From NCBI GenBank assembly GCA_964343975.1, contig CAYFLU010000128.1, forward strand, positions 1 through 9,474: a DNA stretch of 9,474 nt, given 5' to 3'. Both the position numbers and the translations under genes were made by a program. Source of the DNA: SCUN01 sp964343975. GTDB lineage: Bacteria > Acidobacteriota > Vicinamibacteria > Vicinamibacterales > SCN-69-37. The notes below the pieces were generated by a model. It was given only the letters and a program-made list of their open reading frames with translations. It was not told where the DNA came from and ran no database searches. Within the stretch, counting starts at the first letter, position 1. Each line of letters begins with the position of its first letter. Below, piece after piece: positions 1 to 5,983 of the stretch.

Positions 1-927
1 GACCTCGAGAAGATGGTCGAGACGTCGAGCGACTGGATCGTGCAGCGCACCGGCATCAAAGAGCGTCACATCGTCGACAAGGGGATGGGGACGTCCGACA
101 TCGCGGAACCGGCGGCGCGTCAGGCGCTCGCGGAAGCGGGCATCACGGCCGACCAGCTCGGGTTCATCGTGGTCGGCACGACGACGCCCGACACGGTGTT
201 TCCGTCGACCGCGTGCGTGCTGCAGGCGAAGATCGGCGCGGTGAATGCCTGGGGCTACGACCTCGGCGCGGCGTGCTCGGGCTTCGTCTACGCGTTGTCC
301 ACGGCGTACACGATGGTGGCCACCGGCGCGTGCGATCACGCGCTGGCCGTCGGCGCCGACGTGATGTCGAGCATCATCGACTACACCGACCGCACGACCT
401 GCATTCTGTTTGGTGACGGCGGCGGAGCGGTGGTGGTCTCGGTGGCCCAGCCGGGCGAACCGGCCATCATCGATTTCTGCAACGAGATCGACGGCCACGG
501 CGGCCCGTCGCTGTGCATGCCGGCCGGCGGCAGCAAGCTGCCCGCCTCACACGAGACGGTGGATCAGCACCTGCACTTCGTGAAGCAGGACGGGAGCGCG
601 GTGTTCAAGTTCGCGGTCCGCAAGACGGAAGAGATCTCGCGCCGCCTGCTCGAGCGTCACCAGATCAAGGGCAGCGAACTCGATCTGTTCGTGTCGCATC
701 AGGCGAACCGCCGCATCATCGACGCGGCAGCGGAGCGGCTCGACATGGATCCGGCGAAGGTCGTGATCAACCTTGAACGTTTCGGCAACACGACGGCCGG
801 CACGATCCCGCTCGCGCTGGCGGATGCGCGCGCGGATGGACGGCTGAAGAAGGGATCGCTGGTGTTGTTGTCGTCGGTGGGCGCGGGCTTCACCGTCGGA
901 TCGATGCTGTTGCGCTGGGGCTACTAG
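1..927 (+). CDS. fabH: 3-oxoacyl-ACP synthase III (FabH), 5' end outside window
   Basis: This is the beta-ketoacyl-ACP synthase III that starts fatty-acid synthesis by condensing an acyl-CoA (usually acetyl-CoA) with malonyl-ACP in the cytosol. The frame is open from base 1, and the first visible residues run into ETSSDWIVQRTGIKERH, the family's N-terminal signature. About 20 residues are therefore missing upstream, and the Met at base 13 is internal. The Cys-His-Asn triad is visible, numbered from the fragment start: Cys92 in GAACSGF, His233 in SHQANRRI and Asn263 in ERFGNTTAGT. The His-Asn spacing of 30 equals that of E. coli FabH. The C-terminus GAGFTVGSMLLRW is typical. Its stop overlaps the stop of the opposing glgX. 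Genes upstream, which often include plsX and other fab genes, lie outside the window. Identification is firm; acyl-CoA preference cannot be told. Confidence 0.96.
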   Translation, partial: DLEKMVETSSDWIVQRTGIKERHIVDKGMGTSDIAEPAARQALAEAGITADQLGFIVVGTTTPDTVFPSTACVLQAKIGAVNAWGYDLGAACSGFVYALSTAYTMVATGACDHALAVGADVMSSIIDYTDRTTCILFGDGGGAVVVSVAQPGEPAIIDFCNEIDGHGGPSLCMPAGGSKLPASHETVDQHLHFVKQDGSAVFKFAVRKTEEISRRLLERHQIKGSELDLFVSHQANRRIIDAAAERLDMDPAKVVINLERFGNTTAGTIPLALADARADGRLKKGSLVLLSSVGAGFTVGSMLLRWGY

Positions 928-2837
928 CGCGACGCGATCAGCACGACCAGGCTGCCGGCGGGGACCACGACCGCGCCGGCAGCCATTTCTATTGTTGGCG
1001 TCGGATACGTCGAGATCAGCACCGGTCGCCACGCCACATCCGCCGGCAGCCGGCACGTCGCCGGCTGGTCGCCGGCATTGAAGTACGCCAGCACGTCCTG
1101 CGCATCGGGCGCGTGACGACGCATGCCGAGCCGTCGCCGATCCGGTGACTCCCAGTCGCTCGTGGTCATGGCTACGCCGTCTTCGCGAAGCCAGGTGACG
1201 GTGTCGTTCGAAAGAAACGCAGACGGGCGCGCGGCGATGCACGCGTGACGGAACCGGAAGACATCGCGGGCAAACGCCTGCAGCGCGCGGTCGGCCCCCT
1301 CCCAATGCGTCCAACTGAGCGGACCGTCCTGACAATAGGCGTTGTTGTTGCCGTGCTGCGTGCGACCCAGTTCATCGCCGCCCGACACCATCGGCACGCC
1401 GGCGGAGAGGGCGAGGGTGGCCAGTACGCTTCGCTGACGCGTGGCGCGGCGCGCCAGGACGTCGGCGCGCAACGTCGGCCCCTCGATGCCGGCGTGGTCG
1501 CTGAAGTTCTGCGTTTCGCCATCGCGGTTACCTTCGCCGTTCCCCTCGTTGTGCTTCTCTGCGTAGCTGACGAGGTCGGCGAGTGTGAATCCGTCGTGTG
1601 AGGTGACGAAGTTGACGCTGTCGAGCGGCGTGCGATCGGGCGCGCCGAACAGGTCCTGGCTGCCCGACAACCGCGTGGCCAGTTCGGGCACGACGCCGGC
1701 ATCGCCGCGCCAGAAACGACGCACCGTGTCGCGATAGCGGCCGTTCCATTCGGCGACGCCGGCAGGAAAGGCCCCGAGGCGATAGCCGTCGCCCGTGGCA
1801 TCCCACGGTTCCGCAATCAGCTTGGTGTGGGCGAGCACCGGATCGTGTTGGAGCGTGGAGAAGAACGACGTCGGTCGGCCAGGATCGCGGTCGAGTGCCG
1901 ACGCGAGGTCGAAGCGGAATCCGTCGACGTGCATCTCTTCCACCCAGTAGTGCAGGCTGTCGCGGACCAGTGCGCGCACCACGTCGTCATCGAGATCGAG
2001 GGTGTTGCCGCACCCGCTCCAGTTGTCGAGCCGGCGCCGATCGCGCGGATCGCGGCGATAGATGCGCGCGGGATCGAGGCCGCGCCACGACAGCACCGGA
2101 CCGTCTTCGGGCCCTTCGGCCGTGTGGTTGTAGACGACGTCGAGGATGACCTCGAGGCCCGCGCCATGCAGCGCCCGGACCATCGTCTTGAACTCCCGCA
2201 CCGTCGCTGCTGGATCGGTGCGCGCGGCGGCCGTGGCGTAGCGCGGATCCGGCGCGAAGAACGCGAAGGTGTTGTAGCCCCAGTAATTCGAGAGCCCGAG
2301 CGCGCGCAGCCGCGCTTCGTCGTCATGTGCGTGCACTGGCAGCAACTCCACGGCCGTGATGCCGAGTGCGACGAGATGTTCGAGCACGGCCGGCGCAGTG
2401 AGGCCGAGGTACGTGCCGCGGTGCTCTGCCGGCACCTGGGGATGTTGCATCGTGAGGCCACGCACGTGCGCTTCGTAGAGCACGGTGTGGGCCCATGGTG
2501 TGCGCGGCGCGCGATCGCCGTCCCAATCGAACGGCTCGTTGATGACGACGGCCAGCGGATCGAGTGGCGCGGGCAGGCGCGCGACGCCGCGCGCGTAGGG
2601 ATCGAACAGCAGCCGCTCGGGATGAAAGCGCGTACCGGTGTCGGTGTCGTCGGGGCCGTCGGCGCGGAGGGCGTAGCACTGGCCGTGCGGCAAGGCTTCC
2701 GGTGCGTGCCAGAGGTTGCCGTCTCGCAGGAGCGGGATTCGCCGTGACTCGGTCGTGGCGGCCGGGTGATCGAACAGACACAACTCGATGCGGGTGGCGC
2801 GGCGGGAGTGCACGATGATGCGGCCGGCGTGCGACAT
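924..2837 (-). CDS. glgX: Glycogen debranching enzyme GlgX (GH13 isoamylase type)
   Basis: This cytosolic enzyme hydrolyses alpha-1,6 branch points of glycogen or limit dextrins. The 637-residue product has an N-terminal CBM48-like sandwich (about residues 1-100, RIELCLFD) and then a GH13 barrel. Four GH13 regions are visible: DVVYNH (233-238), GFRFDLAS with nucleophile Asp310, LIAEPWD with acid/base Glu343, and VTSHDGF with Asp415. NEGNGEGNRDG and GGDELGRTQHGNNNAYCQD are typical of the GlgX/TreX group. I chose the ATG at 2837 because the 32 upstream in-frame residues look like random GC-rich translation running into queA. This start leaves out the PLGATWDG-type opening that most relatives have, so the N-terminus is short. 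There is no Shine-Dalgarno, and a promoter candidate lies close upstream. No other glycogen genes are visible. E. coli GlgX is about 657 residues, so overall length is normal. Confidence 0.95.
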   Translation of the reverse strand: MSHAGRIIVHSRRATRIELCLFDHPAATTESRRIPLLRDGNLWHAPEALPHGQCYALRADGPDDTDTGTRFHPERLLFDPYARGVARLPAPLDPLAVVINEPFDWDGDRAPRTPWAHTVLYEAHVRGLTMQHPQVPAEHRGTYLGLTAPAVLEHLVALGITAVELLPVHAHDDEARLRALGLSNYWGYNTFAFFAPDPRYATAAARTDPAATVREFKTMVRALHGAGLEVILDVVYNHTAEGPEDGPVLSWRGLDPARIYRRDPRDRRRLDNWSGCGNTLDLDDDVVRALVRDSLHYWVEEMHVDGFRFDLASALDRDPGRPTSFFSTLQHDPVLAHTKLIAEPWDATGDGYRLGAFPAGVAEWNGRYRDTVRRFWRGDAGVVPELATRLSGSQDLFGAPDRTPLDSVNFVTSHDGFTLADLVSYAEKHNEGNGEGNRDGETQNFSDHAGIEGPTLRADVLARRATRQRSVLATLALSAGVPMVSGGDELGRTQHGNNNAYCQDGPLSWTHWEGADRALQAFARDVFRFRHACIAARPSAFLSNDTVTWLREDGVAMTTSDWESPDRRRLGMRRHAPDAQDVLAYFNAGDQPATCRLPADVAWRPVLISTYPTPTIEMAAGAVVVPAGSLVVLIASR

Positions 2838-2858
2838 CGGGTGCGTCGATTCTACAAT
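2831..2858 (+). promoter_or_regulatory. Candidate sigma70-type promoter for queA
   Basis: GCGACA (2831-2836, last four bases match TTGACA) lies 16 bp before TACAAT (2853-2858, five of six matches to TATAAT). Transcription would start near 2865, about 18 bases before the queA ATG and close to an in-frame GTG at 2868. The -10 box shares two bases with the minus-strand -10 box, and the two promoters are mirror images about 2853/2854. Pattern match only. Confidence 0.45.
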
Positions 2859-2876
2859 TGGCGGGCGGTGTGTCCG
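2849..2876 (-). promoter_or_regulatory. Candidate sigma70-type promoter for glgX
   Basis: Read on the minus strand, CGGACA (2876-2871, four of six matches to TTGACA) is followed after 16 bp by TAGAAT (2854-2849, five of six matches to TATAAT). Transcription would begin near 2842, leaving a leader of only about five bases before the glgX ATG at 2837. A nearly leaderless mRNA would fit the missing Shine-Dalgarno. It sits in the only AT-rich patch of the 45-bp gap and overlaps the queA promoter candidate. Pattern match only. Confidence 0.45.
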
Positions 2877-2882
2877 CGTCTC

Positions 2883-3947
2883 ATGCTCGTCTCCGACTTC
2901 GACTTCGTGCTCCCCGAGGCGCTCATTGCCCAAGAGGCGCGTCCGCGCGGCGCCTCACGACTGATGGTCGTCGACCGCGCCCGCGGCACGTGGCGCGATG
3001 CGACGATTCCCGAACTGCCGTCGCTGCTCGCGCCGGGCGATCTGCTGGTGGTGAACGACACACGGGTGTTTCCGGCGCGCCTGCTCGGCCGCCGCGAGCC
3101 CACCGGCGGCGGCGCGGAGTGTTTTCTGCTGTCGCGTGAGGCCGGCGCGGAGCCGGATCGGTGGGCGGCGCTCGTGTCTCCCGGCGCCAAGCTCCGCGTG
3201 GGCGCGACGATCGTGTTCGAGGATCCGGATCGCGCGCCGGGCGTGATCTTGCGTGGCGCGATCGTCGATCACGGCGCGCGCGGACGCCGTGTGGTGGCCT
3301 TCACCGCGGAGGGGGCGCCCTCGGTCGATGCGGCGATCGACGCGCTCGGGCACGTGCCATTGCCGCCGTACATTCGTCGCGGTGATACCGCCGAAGACCG
3401 CGCTCGCTATCAGACCGTGTACGCGCGCGAGCGCGGATCCATTGCCGCGCCGACGGCGGGGCTGCATTTCGATGAGGCGACACTGGCGGCGCTCGATGCG
3501 CGGGGCGTGCGGCGCGCAGCCGTGACGCTGCATGTCGGCTACGGCACGTTCAAGCCCGTCACCGCCGAGCGCGTCGACGATCACGTCGTGGACGCGGAGC
3601 CGTATGCCATCAGCGCCGACACGGCGGCGGCGATCGCCGACACGCGCGCGCGCGGCGGACGCGTGCTCGTGGTCGGCACCACGTCGACGCGGGCGCTCGA
3701 GCACAGCGCGGCGACCCATGGCGGCGTGGTCACCGCGGGTGCGGCCGTGGCCGATCTGTTCATCCGGCCCGGACATCGCTTCGCGGCCGTGGATGCGCTG
3801 ATGACGAACTTTCACCTGCCGAAGTCGTCGCTGCTGATGCTGGTGTCGGCGTTCGGCGGGCACGCGCTGATCATGGCGGCGTATCGCGATGCGGTGGCGC
3901 GCGGCTATCACTTCTACAGCTACGGCGATGCGATGGTGATACTGTGA
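2883..3947 (+). CDS. queA: S-adenosylmethionine:tRNA ribosyltransferase-isomerase (QueA)
   Basis: QueA moves the ribosyl part of S-adenosylmethionine onto 7-aminomethyl-7-deazaguanine at position 34 of GUN-anticodon tRNAs, giving epoxyqueuosine; the enzyme is cytosolic. The 354-residue length is normal. Visible family motifs are SDFDFVLPEALIAQ at the N-terminus, NDTRVFPARLLG (from residue 58), AAPTAGLHFDE (from 188), HVGYGTF (from 217), MTNFHLPKSSLLMLVSAF (from 307) and the closing YHFYSYGDAMVI. I chose ATG 2883 because the family normally starts M-x-(L/V)-SDFDF. An in-frame GTG at 2868 would add five residues and could serve a leaderless mRNA. There is no strong Shine-Dalgarno before either start. 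No tgt or other queuosine gene lies in the window. It is followed after 22 bases by the oxygenase gene in the same direction, probably in one transcript. Confidence 0.96.
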   Translation: MLVSDFDFVLPEALIAQEARPRGASRLMVVDRARGTWRDATIPELPSLLAPGDLLVVNDTRVFPARLLGRREPTGGGAECFLLSREAGAEPDRWAALVSPGAKLRVGATIVFEDPDRAPGVILRGAIVDHGARGRRVVAFTAEGAPSVDAAIDALGHVPLPPYIRRGDTAEDRARYQTVYARERGSIAAPTAGLHFDEATLAALDARGVRRAAVTLHVGYGTFKPVTAERVDDHVVDAEPYAISADTAAAIADTRARGGRVLVVGTTSTRALEHSAATHGGVVTAGAAVADLFIRPGHRFAAVDALMTNFHLPKSSLLMLVSAFGGHALIMAAYRDAVARGYHFYSYGDAMVIL

Positions 3948-3969
3948 CCGTCCGCGACCGAGGTGCCGC

Positions 3970-4893
3970 ATGGCGCTGACCCCTGCCGAGATCGATGCCG
4001 GTTTTGCTCAGGTGATGGAGGAACACCACCTGCGAAAGCGGCTCGGGGACGTCCGACATCCGGACTTCTGGCGCGCCCTCAATCCTGAGCTGTCGATCAC
4101 CGAGTTTCCCCTGCGGGTCCGGCGTGAGCGTCCGGCGGCGACGCTGGATCTGGCCGATCGCTGTCGCACGCAGATCATCCGCGACGGCTATCTGGCGACG
4201 CCGCCGATCATTCCCGCCGACGAACTCGCACGCTTCGCGCGCGGTGTGGAACGTGTGGTGGCGGCCGGCCTGCCCTCGGCGCTCGCGGCGGTGTACGACG
4301 AGTACTACAACCTCTTCGCCGGCCTCGAGCGCGTGTTCGCGCCGCTGCTCGGTGACGACTACCTGATGGTCACGCAGGGCGTGTGGGCGTTTCACATTCC
4401 GCCGGGTGACGACGCGCGCGCGATCTGGAGCGCCAACGCGCCGCATCGCGACCGCATGGCGCCCGACGCGCGCACGATGGCGCACGACGTGCCGTCGATC
4501 ATCACGCTCTGGATGGCGCTTGAAGATGTGACGCCCGACATGTCGTGCATCTACGTGGTGCCCGCGCCCTACGACGAGGGCTTCTATACCGGGGAGCGCG
4601 AGGTGCATCGCGACAAGATCCGGTTGCAGGACATTCGATGCTTGCCGGCCAAAGCGGGGCAGGTCTTCGGCTGGTCGTCGCACCTCATTCACTGGGCCAG
4701 CCGCGCCAGCGCCGAATCCGCGCGCCCGCGCCTGGCGGTGACGATGTACTTTCAACGCCGCGACGTGCCGATGTGGCATCCGTTCTACATCGATCCGTCG
4801 CAGCCGACCTCGTTCGAGGACCGGCTGATGTGGATCGATCATTCGATGGCGCGGCCGGGGCTGCTGTCCGGACGCCGGGTGGAAGGCGCATGA
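3970..4893 (+). CDS. Phytanoyl-CoA dioxygenase-like Fe(II)/2-oxoglutarate oxygenase, substrate unknown
   Basis: This 307-residue protein looks like a member of the PhyH branch of the cupin-fold Fe(II)/2-oxoglutarate-dependent oxygenases, which hydroxylate small molecules or act on amino-acid-derived substrates. The iron site can be read as H159-R-D161 (APHRDRMAP) with a distal histidine in SHLIHWASR (His238 or His241). Arg252 or Arg254 is then the likely 2-oxoglutarate carboxylate ligand, in ARPRLAVTMYFQ. The central LWMALEDVTPDMSCIYVVP matches the family strand before the distal histidine (usually W-ALDD-T--NG-L--IPGSH), but lacks the common GSH turn. No signal peptide or membrane segment is seen. 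GAGGTG at 3960-3965 is a good ribosome binding site four bases before the ATG. Its stop overlaps the next gene's start (ATGA), implying translational coupling. Fold assignment is fairly secure; substrate cannot be inferred from sequence. Confidence 0.8.
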   Translation: MALTPAEIDAGFAQVMEEHHLRKRLGDVRHPDFWRALNPELSITEFPLRVRRERPAATLDLADRCRTQIIRDGYLATPPIIPADELARFARGVERVVAAGLPSALAAVYDEYYNLFAGLERVFAPLLGDDYLMVTQGVWAFHIPPGDDARAIWSANAPHRDRMAPDARTMAHDVPSIITLWMALEDVTPDMSCIYVVPAPYDEGFYTGEREVHRDKIRLQDIRCLPAKAGQVFGWSSHLIHWASRASAESARPRLAVTMYFQRRDVPMWHPFYIDPSQPTSFEDRLMWIDHSMARPGLLSGRRVEGA

Positions 4894-5825
4894 CGTTTCC
4901 GTACGAAGAGTTTGACCTCACCGACGTGCGCACCTATCCGCTCGCCTCGCGCGCGAGCAAGGTGCAGCGCGCGGATTTCGCAACGCCGTGGACACCGGAT
5001 GCCGGCATGCAGGGCTGGATCGACCGGTTGCCCAAGATTCTGGCGGCGGCGGATTTCCGCGCCGTCGTGGCGGCGATGCGCGCTGCGCGTGGGGCCGAAC
5101 GCGGACTGGTCTGGGGCTTCGGCGCGCATGTGCTGAAGGTGGGCCTCGGACCGGTGCTGATCGATCTGATGGCGCGCGGCTATGTGTCGGCGATCGCCAT
5201 CAACGGCGCGGGCATCATCCATGACGTCGAGATCGCGCTGGCGGGCCAGACGTCGGAAGACGTCGACGCCGCGCTCGGGCCGGGGCAGTTCGGCATGTCG
5301 GAGGAGACGGGCCGCGGCGTGAACGACGCGATCACCGCGGGCGTCTCGCGCGGCCTCGGGCTGGGTCAGTCGGTGGTGACCTGGCTTGACGCGTTGAAGC
5401 CGGCGCACGCGGACGTCAGCGTGCTGTGCGCCGCCGCGCGCTATCAGGTGCCGGTGACCGTGCACGTCGCGATCGGCACCGACATCATCCACATGCATCC
5501 GGCCGCCTCAGGCGAGGCGATCGGCGCCGGCAGCCTGCGCGACTTCCGGTACTTCACGTCGCACGTGAGCCGGCTGGCCGGTGGCGTGTATCTGAACATC
5601 GGGTCGGCGGTGCTGTTGCCCGAAGTGTTCCTGAAGGCGGTCTCGCTCGTGCGCAATCGCGGCATCGCGCTCGACGGGCTGACCACCGTGAACATGGACT
5701 TCCTCAAGATGTACCGGGCCGAAACCAACGTCGTCCGCCGCCCCGTGGCCGGCATCGGGAAGGGATACGCCCTGACCGGCCACCACGAACTTCTGGTGCC
5801 CTTGCTCGCAGCCGCTCTGATGTAA
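4890..5825 (+). CDS. Deoxyhypusine-synthase-fold protein of unknown function
   Basis: This 311-residue protein resembles the NAD-binding deoxyhypusine synthase (DHS) superfamily. GLVWGFGAHVLKVGLGPVLIDL (72-93) parallels the DHS segment with TSNLISSG, and AIAINGAGIIHDVEIAL (101-117) parallels its TTAGGVEEDL region. The stretch around PVTVHVAIGTDIIHMHP (188-204) to YLNIGSAVLLPE parallels the C-terminal half. In eukaryotes and archaea DHS puts an aminobutyl group from spermidine onto eIF5A, which bacteria lack; some bacterial relatives make homospermidine. By eye, the SWGK catalytic-lysine context and the KHH after the glycine triplet are absent; the nearest lysine is Lys291 in GIGKGY. H111-D112, H192, D198, H201 and H203 stand out as possible active-site residues. 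The ATG lies inside the oxygenase's stop (ATGA), with GGAAGG at 4881-4886 as ribosome binding site. It could be a polyamine enzyme or a non-enzymatic or altered DHS-fold protein. Confidence 0.72.
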   Translation: MTFPYEEFDLTDVRTYPLASRASKVQRADFATPWTPDAGMQGWIDRLPKILAAADFRAVVAAMRAARGAERGLVWGFGAHVLKVGLGPVLIDLMARGYVSAIAINGAGIIHDVEIALAGQTSEDVDAALGPGQFGMSEETGRGVNDAITAGVSRGLGLGQSVVTWLDALKPAHADVSVLCAAARYQVPVTVHVAIGTDIIHMHPAASGEAIGAGSLRDFRYFTSHVSRLAGGVYLNIGSAVLLPEVFLKAVSLVRNRGIALDGLTTVNMDFLKMYRAETNVVRRPVAGIGKGYALTGHHELLVPLLAAALM

Positions 5826-5828
5826 GAT
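5802..5828 (+). promoter_or_regulatory. Weak candidate promoter for the CAU tRNA
   Basis: TTGCTC (5802-5807) and TAAGAT (5823-5828) are 15 bp apart and lie about 12 bases before the tRNA 5' end. The -10 candidate includes the TAA stop of the preceding gene. Spacing is short and both boxes are imperfect, so read-through from the upstream operon is an equally good explanation. Confidence 0.28.
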
Positions 5829-5840
5829 TGAAAGGTTCTC

Positions 5841-5916
5841 GCCGGTATAGCTCAGTGGTTAGAGCATGCGGCTCATATCCGCAGTGTCCGGGGTTCAAAT
5901 CCCTGTACCGGCACCA
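5841..5916 (+). tRNA. tRNA with anticodon CAU (Ile2 or elongator Met)
   Basis: A complete 76-base cloverleaf with encoded CCA. The acceptor stem GCCGGTA (5841-5847) pairs fully with TACCGGC (5906-5912), followed by A73 and CCA. The D-stem is GCTC/GAGC, the anticodon stem is TGCGG/CCGCA with loop CTCATAT and anticodon CAT at 5874-5876, the variable loop is five bases, and the T-stem is CGGGG/CCCTG with loop TTCAAAT. A paired G1-C72 and no GGG/CCC in the anticodon stem argue against initiator tRNA. Choosing between elongator Met and lysidine-modified Ile2 is harder. C29-G41, U12-A23 and A73 agree with isoleucine identity. U38 instead of A38, and G4-C69/G5-C68 rather than the C4-G69/C5-G68 used by E. 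coli TilS, do not. The gene sits directly before tilS, which favours Ile2 only circumstantially. Confidence 0.95.
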
Positions 5917-5930
5917 TCTTGGAACGTCCA

Positions 5931-5982
5931 CGGCAACGAGCTGATCGGGGCAATAATGGCCCCGGCCTCGTTGCCGTTCTTT
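5931..5982 (+). terminator. Strong intrinsic-terminator-like hairpin after the tRNA
   Basis: CGGCAACGAG (5931-5940) and CTCGTTGCCG (5967-5976) are perfect ten-base complements. Inside them CGGGGC (5946-5951) pairs with GCCCCG (5959-5964) around a seven-base loop, giving one long hairpin with an internal bulge. TTCTTT (5977-5982) follows at once, as expected for a Rho-independent terminator ending the tRNA transcript. The tilS ATG begins one base later, so the structure also occupies the place where a tilS ribosome binding site would be. Confidence 0.75.
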
Positions 5983-5983
5983 C

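Noticed and set aside
1827..2747. 306-codon plus-strand open frame opposite glgX
   Set aside because: It overlaps the GH13 catalytic core of glgX; composition and lack of motifs mark it as a shadow of codon bias.
2955..3971. 338-codon minus-strand open frame opposite queA
   Set aside because: queA is unambiguous in this stretch, and the antisense translation is low-complexity Arg/His/Ala without family features.
4545..4889. Upstream extension of the DHS-fold frame back to an ATG at 4545
   Set aside because: These 115 codons lie inside the oxygenase gene in another frame and look random; family-like sequence begins at the ATG at 4890, which has its own GGAAGG site.
5841..5916. Initiator tRNA-fMet interpretation of the CAU tRNA
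   Set aside because: Position 1-72 is a normal G-C pair and the anticodon stem lacks the three G-C pairs of initiators.
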